The translations under genes were made by a program, and so were the position numbers. 61,440 bases of DNA. It comes from Tissierella sp. P1. GTDB taxonomy: Bacteria > Bacillota > Clostridia > Tissierellales > Tissierellaceae. Location of the stretch: assembly GCF_002266425.1 (NCBI RefSeq), contig NZ_NPMN01000027.1, forward strand, positions 1 to 61,440. Reading direction: 5' to 3'. The notes under the pieces are model-generated. The model ran no database searches, was not told the DNA's origin, and worked only from the letters and a program-made list of their open reading frames with translations. Numbering within the stretch: the stretch's first letter is position 1; every line of letters begins with the position of its first letter. This document shows, in pieces, positions 53,735 through 61,407 of this stretch.

Positions 53735-54613
53735 ATGAAAGATTATTTGATAAGAGGTATAGATAAAACAGGAAATATCCGAATATTTGTAGCAACCACA
53801 ACAAACATGGTTGAGGAGGCAAGAAATAATCATAATACATCACCTACAGCTACAGCAGCGTTAGGAAGGGCTTTAACAGCTGGATCTATGATGGGTGTGA
53901 TGATGAAAAATGAAAAAGACAGACTTACATTAAAAATTTCTGGAGATGGACTTATTGGGACTATTATGATAGTAGCCAATAATAAGGTTGAGATTAAAGG
54001 ATATGTAGACCATCCTTATGCAGATGTACCTAGTAGAGACGATGGAAAGTTAGATGTAGGTAGACTTGTAGGGTCTAATGGTACTATTACCACTATTATG
54101 GACTTAGGATTAAAAGAGCCTTATATAGGACAGGCCAATTTAGTATCAGGGGAAATTGCAGAGGATCTGGCAACGTATTATGTAATATCAGAGCAGCAGC
54201 CATCTGCTATTGGTCTAGGAGTATTGGTTGACAAAGATATATCAGTTAAAGCAGCAGGGGGATATATAATTCAATTATTACCTGATGTATCAGATGAAGA
54301 TATAACTAAAATTGAGGAAGCAATATCAAAAACACCTCCAATATCCTCTTTAATAGATAAAGGGTTAACACCAGAAGATATAATGTATGAGTTGCTAAGA
54401 GAATTTGAAATGGAAATATTAGATAGAGTAGATATTAATTATAGATGTGATTGTTCTAGGGAAAGGATAGAAGAGGTGCTTCTTAGCATAGGAAAAAAAG
54501 AAATAGAGGCTATGATTGAAGAAGATGGAAAAGGAGAAGTAGTGTGTCATTTCTGCAATACAAAATATCATTTTTCAAAAGAAGAGTTAGAAAAATTAAT
54601 AGTTGACAAATAG
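53735..54613 (+). CDS. hslO: Hsp33 redox-regulated chaperone
   Basis: 292 residues. N-terminal chaperone core (LIRGIDKTGNIRIFVATTTN, PTATAALGRALTAGSMMG, GYVDHPYADVP) and the C-terminal redox zinc switch CDC (about residue 238) ... CHFC (about residue 271), all four Cys present. Oxidation releases zinc and activates holdase function. AGGAGTG precedes the ATG at 53735. The 3' end contains a tRNA promoter -35 box. Confidence 0.96.
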   Translation: MKDYLIRGIDKTGNIRIFVATTTNMVEEARNNHNTSPTATAALGRALTAGSMMGVMMKNEKDRLTLKISGDGLIGTIMIVANNKVEIKGYVDHPYADVPSRDDGKLDVGRLVGSNGTITTIMDLGLKEPYIGQANLVSGEIAEDLATYYVISEQQPSAIGLGVLVDKDISVKAAGGYIIQLLPDVSDEDITKIEEAISKTPPISSLIDKGLTPEDIMYELLREFEMEILDRVDINYRCDCSRERIEEVLLSIGKKEIEAMIEEDGKGEVVCHFCNTKYHFSKEELEKLIVDK

Positions 54614-54631
54614 AGGAAATTCATATATACT
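54603..54631 (+). promoter_or_regulatory. tRNA-Phe promoter starting inside hslO
   Basis: TTGACA (54603-54608, within the last hslO codons), 17 bp, TATACT (54626-54631). A GTTTGCC-AA-GGCAAAC dyad at 54644-54659 follows. Confidence 0.7.
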
Positions 54632-54664
54632 AGATATTGTTCTGTTTGCCAAGGCAAACGTGAT

Positions 54665-54699
54665 GCCCGGATAGTTCAGTCGGTATAAGCAGGGCACCA
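54665..54699 (+). pseudogene. truncated tRNA-Phe relic
   Basis: The 5' third of tRNA-Phe (GCCCGGATAGTTCAGTCGG.., 54665-54690) is joined directly to its 3' end (GGGCACCA, 54692-54699), removing about 41 nt including the anticodon and T arms. The intact copy is 97 nt downstream. Confidence 0.85.
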
Positions 54700-54796
54700 A
54701 AACGGCAAATTTCTGTTTTGTGTGCATCGCTTAATCCTTGATTGGTATATCTGGTCGAAGAAGTAAATAACTTTTACTAACAAAGTAAAGCATGAT

Positions 54797-54872
54797 GCCC
54801 GGATAGCTCAGTCGGTAGAGCAGTAGACTGAAAATCTACGTGTCGCTGGTTCGATTCCGGCTCCGGGCACCA
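54797..54872 (+). tRNA. tRNA-Phe (GAA)
   Basis: Acceptor GCCCGGA/TCCGGGC, D-loop AGCTCAGTCGGTAGAGC, anticodon GAA in GACTGAAAATC, T arm GCTGGTTCGATTCCGGC, encoded CCA at 54870-54872. 76 nt. Confidence 0.97.
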
Positions 54873-54950
54873 ATATGTTCTAGGTAAATAAGCCAATGAT
54901 TATTAACAGAAATTCAATTATAATATTTAATCAAAAAATAAAATTAAGTA

Positions 54951-54980
54951 TTGACATTTTCTGTGAATCTATGCTATTAT
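54951..54980 (+). promoter_or_regulatory. promoter of tRNA-Gly/tRNA-Cys
   Basis: TTGACA (54951-54956), 18-bp spacer, TATTAT (54975-54980), about 48 bp before tRNA-Gly. Confidence 0.75.
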
Positions 54981-55028
54981 AATAAGGTAGCGAAACGTGC
55001 TAGAATGTAAGATTGTACTAGATAACAT

Positions 55029-55103
55029 GCGGAAATGGCTCAGTGGTAGAGCATCGCCTTGCCAAGGCGAGGGTCGCGAGTTCGAATCTCGTTTTCCGCT
55101 CCA
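55029..55103 (+). tRNA. tRNA-Gly (GCC)
   Basis: Acceptor GCGGAAA/TTTCCGC, anticodon GCC within CTTGCCAAG, T arm GCGAGTTCGAATCTCGT, encoded CCA. 75 nt. Confidence 0.97.
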
Positions 55104-55138
55104 TAATGAGTAGCCCTAATTAATTAGGCTATATATAT

Positions 55139-55213
<75 letters not shown>

Positions 55214-55280
55214 AAATATACACTTGTAGGACTTAGGAAAACGGACGAAAATTAAAAATTGTCCAACATGAATAAGATAA

Positions 55281-55306
55281 ACTCCCTGGTTAGAGGGAGA
55301 TTATTT
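55281..55306. terminator. hairpin after the tRNA cluster
   Basis: ACTCCCT and AGGGAGA with GGTTAG loop, followed by TTATTT; probable end of the tRNA transcript and of the leftward integrase relic. Confidence 0.6.
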
Positions 55307-55880
55307 GTATAAGGATCGTTTTTTAGAATCTATCGCTTGATCAAATAGTTGAGCGGTAGATTTTTTTATTTCTTCAGTAACGTGGATATAAATATCATCT
55401 GTAGTTGATACTATTGAATGTCTTAGCCTTTTAGATATTTCTTGGCTAATCAGCTTCAGCTCCATAAACAATAGTTGCGTGGGAATGTCTGAGTCCATGG
55501 AAAGTAATCCTATCGATCCTTTTCTCCTCTGAAAATTGTTTGGCAAATTTTGTGAAAGCTTTTGAAATATAAGTAGGTCTAAGCGGCCTACCATCTGGCC
55601 AAGAGCATAACCATCTTTTAATGTTATAGTTTATTTAGACATTTTTAGATAGAGTTCATTTATTATTTTAGTATTTAATTTATCAAGCCTAACTTTTCCT
55701 AAATTTGCTTTTATACAGTCTTTGTACCTCTTAACTGTATTATAAGTCTTCTTACCATCGATAAACGTTTCAAACTAATCATCTAAGAATGAAGAGAAGG
55801 TTATATTTCCTTTTGCACTTAAATTTCCTTCCTCAACTAAAGAGCAATAGGAGTGAGGATGGTGATCAATCGATTTATAT
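55301..55880 (-). pseudogene. tyrosine recombinase/integrase, multiply broken
   Basis: Pieces in different minus-strand frames follow the domain order of phage integrases. The SAM-like core-binding part reads KKTYNTVKRYKDCIKANLGK and VRLDKLNTKIINELYLKMSK (about 55640-55750). The catalytic part reads RITFHGLRHSHATIVYGAEA with the HxxR box (about 55450-55520). The final part reads SKRLRHSIVSTTDDIYIHVT with the tyrosine (55301-55450). At least two stops and one frameshift separate them, so no active enzyme is made. Confidence 0.85.
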
Positions 55881-55987
55881 AAACACTTTGGTAAAAGAAA
55901 GAAGGAAATCAAGAGATGTACAGCATAGCAAATGTGTTTTATGAGATGGGGACGAAGGAAGAAAAAAAGATTTATACAGGTAAAAAA

Positions 55988-56017
55988 ACAAAGAAAATCG
56001 GGGACAAGCCCCGATTA
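55988..56017 (-). terminator. terminator of the small Cys-rich gene
   Basis: AATCGGGG (55996-56003) pairs with CCCCGATT (56009-56016); on the minus strand the tail is TTTCTTTG. Confidence 0.75.
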
Positions 56018-56027
56018 GTGTGATAAT

Positions 56028-56177
56028 TTAACATTTTTTACCGAAGAAGCCACCAAGTAAATCATCACCACAGAAAATAATTACTAGTAATAGAAAGAAG
56101 AATAGCAGTGAACTATCATTCTTACCACAACCTCTGTCTCTATCACAATCTCTTCTACCGCCTATGAATTCATCCAT
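56028..56177 (-). CDS. small Cys/Gly-rich spore-coat-like protein (YjcZ-like)
   Basis: 49 residues: MDEFIGGRRDCDRDRGCGKN, then a hydrophobic stretch LLFFFLLLVIIFCGDDLLGG and FFGKKC. A short hydrophobic helix flanked by Cys, Gly and Asp is characteristic of YjcZ-type sporulation proteins. GGGGGT 7 nt before the ATG; dedicated terminator. Role in sporulation is inferred. Confidence 0.65.
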   Translation of the reverse strand: MDEFIGGRRDCDRDRGCGKNDSSLLFFFLLLVIIFCGDDLLGGFFGKKC

Positions 56178-56230
56178 AAAGATACCCCCTATTTAATATT
56201 CGGTTTAAGTAAAGAACCTAATACTAACAT

Positions 56231-56640
56231 ATGAAAAGTAGTGATGAAGTGTTATTAATTAATAAATTAAAAGAAGGAGATACAGATGAAAGCATTAAAG
56301 CTATGGAAAAAGCTAATTACAGGGACATTACTTAAAGAATATATAGCAAATAGTATTTTGAAATAATGAGAATATCTATAGCTTTTGATGATAAAGAAAC
56401 AAAGGAAGAGACAAGATTTCCTTTAAGTAATATCCAACCACATCAAATGGAGTTTACGGAAAATTAGTACAAGCATAGAAGAATATAAGGAGCATGAATA
56501 TACAATAAAAGTTATATATAAGAATAAGAGTTATAAGGACCATGAGGATAGAAGGCATAAGGATAAATGCACCTATAGAGTAGAGGATATTATTCCCACA
56601 CAGGTAAAGAAAAGACTATATGAGATGGTGATTTAAAGGC
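56231..56640 (+). pseudogene. phage-gene remnants
   Basis: Several short frames: MKSSDEVLLINKLKEGDTDE (56231-56335), MRISIAFDDKETKEETRFPL (56366-56467) and, without a start, EYKEHEYTIKVIYKNKSYKD followed by RVEDIIPTQVKKRLYEMVI (to about 56636). They lack ribosome-binding sites and are separated by stops. The last one resembles the small protein that precedes Com in clostridial prophages. Confidence 0.5.
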
Positions 56641-56656
56641 AGGAGATAAATATTAA

Positions 56657-56764
56657 GAAATAAGATGTAGTAAATGTGGCAAGTTATTACTTTGGGCAGA
56701 AGGCAAAGGCGAAATAATATGTAAGAGATGCAAGACTAAGAAGAAATATGATACCGATAGTTGA
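56657..56764 (+). pseudogene. Com-like CxxC zinc-finger protein, start lost
   Basis: 35 codons: EIRCSKCGKLLLWAEGKGEI, ICKRCKTKKKYDTDS. Two CxxC pairs as in phage Com translational regulators. AGGAG (56641-56645) is present, but the start codon has gone (TAA precedes the frame). Confidence 0.7.
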
Positions 56765-56809
56765 TATTAATAGTTTATAAAATAAGCATTTTTCCACATA
56801 CTATTAAAG

Positions 56810-57673
56810 ATGATTTTTAATAAAACAATAAATGGGAGAGTGTTAAAAGTGGGTAATAAAATAGTGGAAGGATTATCGGCAATGACAGCAACATCACAGG
56901 AAGTAACTCCAGATATATTGTTAATGGATTTTACAATTGTTAATGCTTGTTTAGTTGGAAATGAAGAAAATGAATGGATAATTGTAGATACAGGTCTTGA
57001 AAACTCAGCAGATTTTATATTGCAATGTGTTGAGAAAAGGTTTGGTAAGAATAGCCGACCACAAGCAGTTATTCTTACTCATGGACATTTTGACCATGTC
57101 GGATCAGTTATTAAATTATCCGAATTATGGGATGTTCCAGTATATATTCATGAATTAGAAATGCCCTATGTAACAGGAAAAAAGGATTATCCTTTAGGGG
57201 ACCCTACTGTGGATGAAGGTCTAGTGGCAAAAATGTCACCAACATTTCCGCATACAAGTATCGATTTAGGTTTTCGTGCTGTAGCCCTTCCTACTGATGG
57301 TAGTGTACCTGGTATCACTGGCTGGAAGTGGATACACACACCAGGTCATACTGAAGGGCATGTCTCATTATTTCATGAAAAAGACCGTATACTTATTGTT
57401 GGAGATGCTTTTTGTACGACAAAACAAGAATCCTTATCATCTGTAATAACACATAAAGAACAAATAAGTGGTCCTCCAAAATATTTAACAACGGATTGGA
57501 AGGCAGCAGAAAACTCAGTAAGAATTCTTGCAGATTTAAAACCTTCATTGGCAATAGCAAGTCACGGAAAACCTATTGAAGGTGAAGAACTTATACAACA
57601 CCTAGAAGTATTAGTAAAGGATTTTGATGCAATTGCTAAACCTGAACAAGGTCGTTTTGTAACTAAGCAATAG
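56810..57673 (+). CDS. MBL-fold metallo-hydrolase
   Basis: 287 residues. Metallo-beta-lactamase motifs: LTHGHFDHVGSV (HxHxDH), HTPGHTEGHVSLF (third His), LIVGDAF (bridging Asp), IASHGKPI (last His). All zinc ligands are present. Members of this subgroup (glyoxalase II/lactonase-like) hydrolyse thioesters or lactones; substrate unknown. The ATG at 56810 has no good ribosome-binding site; a GTG at 56841 after GGGAGA is an alternative start. It lies within the decayed element but is intact, suggesting selection. Confidence 0.88.
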   Translation: MIFNKTINGRVLKVGNKIVEGLSAMTATSQEVTPDILLMDFTIVNACLVGNEENEWIIVDTGLENSADFILQCVEKRFGKNSRPQAVILTHGHFDHVGSVIKLSELWDVPVYIHELEMPYVTGKKDYPLGDPTVDEGLVAKMSPTFPHTSIDLGFRAVALPTDGSVPGITGWKWIHTPGHTEGHVSLFHEKDRILIVGDAFCTTKQESLSSVITHKEQISGPPKYLTTDWKAAENSVRILADLKPSLAIASHGKPIEGEELIQHLEVLVKDFDAIAKPEQGRFVTKQ

Positions 57674-57740
57674 TAAATAAGAGAAAACATACAATAAATA
57701 TTATATACTTTATACATTAAATTAAAAAGATAGAGACTTT

Positions 57741-57780
57741 AGAAGCCCAAGGAGAAATTAAATCCTTGAGCTTTTTCTTT
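57741..57780 (+). terminator. MBL gene terminator
   Basis: AAGCCCAAGGA and TCCTTGAGCTT pair with one mismatch, followed by TTTTCTTTTTT. Confidence 0.85.
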
Positions 57781-57795
57781 TTTAGGTGGGAGGAC

Positions 57796-58053
57796 ATGCA
57801 GGATATACAGAGAGAATTAAATAATCTTAGAAGTGAACTTAATAAAGCTATTATAATTATAAAAGAAAGAGGAAAGAATAAGACAATAGCAGAAAGAGAT
57901 TATAGAGTAGGATTAGCAAAAGAAATATTACTTCTTAGAAGTTTAGGAATACCAGTCATAACAATATCTGACTTGTGTAGAGGAAATGAGAAGATAGCAG
58001 AATTAAAAATGAATAGGGATATAGCTGAAACTTTATATGAATCAAATATGTAA
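57796..58053 (+). CDS. phage-type conserved hypothetical protein
   Basis: 85 residues: MQDIQRELNNLRSELNKAII, KERGKNKTIAERDYRVGLAK, EILLLRSLGIPVITISDLCR, GNEKIAELKMNRDIAETLYE. A helical, charged protein found in early regions of Firmicutes prophages; the usual C-terminal tail after the YESNM position seems truncated. GGTGGGAGGAC ribosome-binding site. Function unknown. Confidence 0.75.
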   Translation: MQDIQRELNNLRSELNKAIIIIKERGKNKTIAERDYRVGLAKEILLLRSLGIPVITISDLCRGNEKIAELKMNRDIAETLYESNM

Positions 58054-58121
58054 TTTATATATAGTACCAAGCTTAATATAGATATAGTTATGAAGCAGAT
58101 AGAGGCGGGGAGTAGGGAAGT

Positions 58122-58377
58122 ATGAATAAAGAGCAATTATCACAGTTTAAATATCTAAAAAGCGAAATAGAAATATTAGAAAACAGATATCAGAATTAGA
58201 TTGTACATACACAAAAGACAATGAAAAAGGATCTGATAATGAACTTCTTTATAGTTTACAATTGCAGGGTAGGATTATGAAACTTATTACAATAAGCTAG
58301 ATAGATTTCAGAGAAAGCTTAATAGAAGAGTAGAGGAATTAATTGATTTAGTAGAGGAAACTAATATAGTATTATAG
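58122..58377 (+). pseudogene. RinA/ArpU-like phage late-gene regulator, broken
   Basis: MNKEQLSQFKYLKSEIEILE then a stop. Downstream pieces read LDCTYTKDNEKGSDNELLYS and, after a shift, DYETYYNKLDRFQRKLNRRV, EELIDLVEETNIV. This matches the N-terminal helical part of sigma-like phage activators; the C-terminal helix-turn-helix is missing. The rest of 58378-58640 has no intact gene. Confidence 0.6.
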
Positions 58378-58648
58378 AAATCTATTCTAAACCATCTTCT
58401 TGCTAATGAAGTAAATCATGATGAGAATGAGTTAAAATATATAACTTGTCCCTATCATGGAAAATATAGAAAGATTATAGTTACTGATGAGTAGACGCTG
58501 TGGTAGTAAAGAGTGTTTATTGCATCCATAGCATTAAGTTATGGAAAGAGAATATGGTGAGAGGTCTCATTGAGAATGAATTACACCCTAGATGTTAGAT
58601 AAAAAGCTAATATTTGGAGGTGTGCTTTTCATTTCTATATTAAGCAGT

Positions 58649-58675
58649 AAAGAGACCTTCCTAGAGGGTCTCTTT
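58649..58675 (+). terminator. terminator-like hairpin at the start of repeat copy 1
   Basis: AAAGAGACC and GGTCTCTTT (9-bp stem), followed by ATATATT. Confidence 0.65.
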
Positions 58676-58770
58676 ATATATTGGAATATGTTTTTATCAA
58701 GAGAAAATGGGTGATAAGCTGTTAGCAAAGCATGTCTAACGCTTAATACTATTATATTAAATTAATTAAA
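58649..58770 (+). repeat. structured non-coding repeat, copy 1
   Basis: 122 bp sharing a layout with 60799-60930. Both have an AAAGAGACCTTC hairpin, then GAATA, GGGT, AGCTG, GCAAAG, and end in ATTATATT-AATTAATTAAA. In copy 1 GTTAG and CTAAC flank GCAAAGCATGT as a small stem. Could be a small RNA or a mobile repeat. Confidence 0.5.
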
Positions 58771-58850
58771 AAAGGTGAAATGAATATTTATTATTTAGAA
58801 TGAAAGTTAATTTTACAAGTGAATTGCATAGGAAAATAGAATAAAAAAAT

Positions 58851-58880
58851 AAAAAGCTTTGGAGTATTCCAAGGCTTTTT
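58851..58880. terminator. terminator of the CotF-like operon
   Basis: AAAAAGC-TTGGA and TCCAA-GCTTTTT pair; usable on both strands, with a T-rich minus-strand tail. Confidence 0.75.
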
Positions 58881-58938
58881 AAAAAACCAAAAGAGTAGCC
58901 ACATTTTATCAGTTTCTACTTTTACAAACAATTAGATT

Positions 58939-59232
58939 CTATCTGATAATATTTTTAGTTTCTTTTGAAACTGCATAAATTTGTTCTAATGGTTCATCAT
59001 ATGCATTATACCAACCATTTCGAATGGCCATATCTGATAACTGAAAATGACCATTTATACCAGCAGTTAATTGACTTGATAACATTTGTCTTAGTTCTGG
59101 ATTTGTAGTCTCAACCAAAGCGGCAGACAACATCCCTACGCCAGCTTTAGAAGATGCAAGCATATTTAATGCAATATCCCTATCGTTCATATTATTATCA
59201 TTACCTCCCATAAAGTTTTCTAGCCATGACAT
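58939..59232 (-). CDS. spore coat CotF-like protein
   Basis: 97 residues: NDRDIALNMLASSKAGVGML, SAALVETTNPELRQMLSSQL, TAGINGHFQLSDMAIRNGWY. This is the CotF helical pattern (ferritin-like helix pair, NPELRQ). The C-terminal YNAYDEPLEQI is typical. It would localise to the coat or spore interior during sporulation. GGAGGAG ribosome-binding site; 11 nt downstream of its partner gene. Confidence 0.8.
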   Translation of the reverse strand: MSWLENFMGGNDNNMNDRDIALNMLASSKAGVGMLSAALVETTNPELRQMLSSQLTAGINGHFQLSDMAIRNGWYNAYDEPLEQIYAVSKETKNIIR

Positions 59233-59243
59233 AATAGCTCCTC

Positions 59244-59453
59244 CTATTCCATATCAATGTTATTAACAAAATTATGCATTTCTTCTATACTAGCTTTTTT
59301 AGAATTTAAAGCATTCGTTAAAAAACTCTTTAATTCTGGATTTTCAACCATAGGAAGACTTGCATTAATGTTTTTATATCCTAGAATTGAGTTGCTCATC
59401 AACTCACGTAATTGTATAGTTTCATGTGGTGCTAGCGTTTTTCTATCACTCAT
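59244..59453 (-). CDS. spore coat CotF-like short protein
   Basis: 69 residues: MSDRKTLAPHETIQLRELMS, NSILGYKNINASLPMVENPE, LKSFLTNALNSKKASIEEMH. The LAPHETIQLREL-x-NPELK pattern marks the short CotF partner that heads such operons in Clostridia. The ATG at 59453 is 7 nt after AGGAGGTG. Confidence 0.75.
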   Translation of the reverse strand: MSDRKTLAPHETIQLRELMSNSILGYKNINASLPMVENPELKSFLTNALNSKKASIEEMHNFVNNIDME

Positions 59454-59769
59454 TATTTTCACCTCCTGATAATATGATTTGCAAAATTCAAATATTTATG
59501 TAAAAGAGGGTGATACTATTATTAGATACTTTCTATATCAATAGATGCTAATTAATTAATAAATATATGATCATATTAATTTGCTTAAATTTGGTGATAT
59601 AAATGTTTAGTATGCAGAGTGAAATTTAATTTTGCAAACCAATCATAGAAAATTAAAGGTATTACACTAGGAGTTAGAGCAAAATCTAAATTGTTACATA
59701 AAAATTTAATAAATAAAAGTAACATAATTTCAGGGACAACATATATAGTTATTGAGGGAGGAATTATAT

Positions 59770-60255
59770 ATGACTGAAATCAAAAGAGACATTTATAGTG
59801 ATAATTTGTATAGATATGATTATGATGAAATAGAAGAGGAATTTATTGATCAGAATATAGACGAAGATGGACTTTGTCAACAATTTGCCAATATATTAAA
59901 TGCTTCTATATTAACCTCAGAAGAGGATCTATGTGTAGTAACATTTGATAGAAATATTGAAGCTGAAATCGCAGGAAGACCTACAAGGAGTCCTTTGGCA
60001 TTAGCAGCATTGTTTTCTTTTGAATCTATGGATAACAGAGGTAGAACATTAAATTTAGGAGAAACAGTAATACTTCAGAGAGAAATAAATCCTTTTATAA
60101 CTGCTTTAAGGGAAAGAGGAATTGAAGTAACTGCTTTGCATAACCATTGGTTATTTGATAGACCAAGACTATTTTATATTCACTTCTTTTCTATAGAGGA
60201 TCCAATAACTTTTGCAAGAAAAGTTGCCGAGGCTCTTCGAATATTGAGAGATTAA
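59770..60255 (+). CDS. DUF1259 (LppY/LpqO-like) protein
   Basis: 161 residues: LCQQFANILNASILTSEEDL, VVTFDRNIEAEIAGRPTRSP, ALAALFSFESMD, TVILQREINPFITALRERGI, EVTALHNHWLFDRPRLFYIH F. The whole DUF1259 core is present, including the HNHW motif. Function is not established for the family. GAGGGAGGAATT precedes the ATG at 59770. The 300-bp gap upstream holds the CotF promoter region and no gene I can identify. Confidence 0.85.
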   Translation: MTEIKRDIYSDNLYRYDYDEIEEEFIDQNIDEDGLCQQFANILNASILTSEEDLCVVTFDRNIEAEIAGRPTRSPLALAALFSFESMDNRGRTLNLGETVILQREINPFITALRERGIEVTALHNHWLFDRPRLFYIHFFSIEDPITFARKVAEALRILRD

Positions 60256-60260
60256 ATTTA

Positions 60261-60290
60261 GATCAGGATTAATTCCTGATCTTTCTATAT
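60261..60290 (+). terminator. DUF1259 gene terminator
   Basis: GATCAGGA and TCCTGATC, 8-bp stem, then TTTCT. Confidence 0.8.
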
Positions 60291-60371
60291 TTATAGTAAC
60301 ACTTGTACAAACTCATAATATACTAATATTGGGAAAGAAATTCCCAATACAAAATAAGGAAGGCGAAAGCA

Positions 60372-60728
60372 ATGGATTACAAACAAGTGGCTAGCGGAAA
60401 ACCAATATGCAACGATCCAATTATGATAGGTGCAACATGTGTAGCTCAAATAGATGGAAGATTTTTCTTGCTTATAGAAATAGAAATAGACGTTATGGGT
60501 AATGAGAGAGAAGAAGTAATCATATTTGAAATAACAGCAGCACAAGCAGCAGCACTAATAGCATCAGGAGTTATGCGTTGCCAAATAGTTAATACAATCC
60601 CTACAGGAAGAGAAGTAAATCTTATTTGCGTGTTTGTAGTAGGTCAAAATGCATTCTTGGTGTTTAATGTTGAAAATGCAACTGATCGTCTAGTTTTAGT
60701 TAGAGTACCTTTGTGCACTATCATTTAA
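60372..60728 (+). CDS. hypothetical protein, beta-rich
   Basis: 118 residues: MDYKQVASGKPICNDPIMIG, ATCVAQIDGRFFLLIEIEID, FEITAAQAAALIASGVMRCQ, LVLVRVPLCTII. Beta-strand-rich with an Ala-rich helix and three to four Cys. I do not recognise it; the setting next to spore-coat-like genes makes a coat role possible. AAGGAAGGCGAAAG ribosome-binding site and a dedicated terminator support a real gene. Confidence 0.6.
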   Translation: MDYKQVASGKPICNDPIMIGATCVAQIDGRFFLLIEIEIDVMGNEREEVIIFEITAAQAAALIASGVMRCQIVNTIPTGREVNLICVFVVGQNAFLVFNVENATDRLVLVRVPLCTII

Positions 60729-60759
60729 TATAATAAATAATTACGCCTATAGAACGATT

Positions 60760-60790
60760 AGACCAGAATTAATTTTCTGGTCTTTTTTAT
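60760..60790 (+). terminator. terminator of the hypothetical gene
   Basis: AGACCAGAA and TTCTGGTCT around TTAATT, then TTTTTATT. Confidence 0.88.
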
Positions 60791-60798
60791 TACACAAA

Positions 60799-60930
60799 AA
60801 AGAGACCTTCGAAAAGGTCTCTGCATATATCGAATACGATAGTCTTTATTATTAGCAAAGGAAGAAGGGTAACACAGCTGAGTGCAAAGAAAAAAGAGAT
60901 ACCCAATATCATTATATTCAATTAATTAAA
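60799..60930 (+). repeat. structured non-coding repeat, copy 2
   Basis: Second copy of the 58649 element. AAAGAGACC/GGTCTCT hairpin first, then GGGTA (about 60869) pairing with TACCC (about 60899) to enclose ACAGCTGAGTGCAAAG. Stem sequences differ from copy 1, while the AGCTG and GCAAAG blocks are kept. Confidence 0.5.
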
Positions 60931-60980
60931 TTGTGTGAGACAAACATAAAAAATAAATCAACTTTTATTTAAAAGAAATT

Positions 60981-61023
60981 CAAAAAAAGAAGGGTTTTCT
61001 TAAACAAATATTTGACTATAATA
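60981..61023 (+). promoter_or_regulatory. second copy of the GAAGG-T-tract motif
   Basis: CAAAAAAAGAAGGGTTTTCT followed by TTTGACTATAATAAG, comparable to 50202-50240. Here it includes TTGACT and TATAAT-like bases about 30-60 bp before the small gene at 61054. Confidence 0.4.
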
Positions 61024-61053
61024 AGTAAAATCTAATGTAAAAGGTGATAAATA

Positions 61054-61209
61054 ATGGTAAAGAACCTATTATTTATAACTAGAGATTTATTACGTTCTTT
61101 AGACATTATGGAATTTACAGAAGATGAAAAAGATTATATAGCTTATGTAGCATCAAGAGTTATGGCTGTTTTGTCAATTGAGTTAGAGAAAGGCATAGTA
61201 ATAGAATAG
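61054..61209 (+). CDS. 51-residue conserved-looking small protein
   Basis: MVKNLLFITRDLLRSLDIME, FTEDEKDYIAYVASRVMAVL, SIELEKGIVIE. Helical, no membrane segment. AAAGGTGATAAATA ribosome-binding site and a terminator overlapping the stop codon. Family not recognised. Confidence 0.65.
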   Translation: MVKNLLFITRDLLRSLDIMEFTEDEKDYIAYVASRVMAVLSIELEKGIVIE

Positions 61210-61232
61210 GATATTGTTGATCCTATTTTTTT
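61205..61232 (+). terminator. terminator of the 51-residue gene
   Basis: AATAGGAT and ATCCTATT, 7-nt loop, then TTTTTTG. Confidence 0.85.
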
Positions 61233-61378
61233 GTAATAAAAGATAACCGTTCAATTTAATAATTACCTTTAGTTTATATCATAATTAATCTTAAATGTAA
61301 AAGTAAAAAATATTGAAAAATAGAGGATGACATTGGTCTTGCGATAGTAAAATTTTATATATCGGAAGCATTTAAGTA

Positions 61379-61407
61379 TCTGCAAAACCTTTACTCCCCA
61401 GCTCAAA
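61379..61407 (+). repeat. right att-like repeat (tRNA-Cys fragment)
   Basis: TCTGCAAAACCTTTACTCCC then CAGCTCAAA; 28 of 29 nt match tRNA-Cys positions 55168-55196. The flanking sequence does not continue the tRNA. Confidence 0.8.

Noticed and set aside
54700..54796. Possible additional tRNA between the Phe relic and tRNA-Phe
   Set aside because: No acceptor stem or T-arm consensus could be found.
58649..58770. c-di-GMP-I riboswitch
   Set aside because: GGGTGA and GCAAAG recall the class, but an extra 10 nt lies between them and the GGCAAACC and tetraloop-receptor parts are missing.
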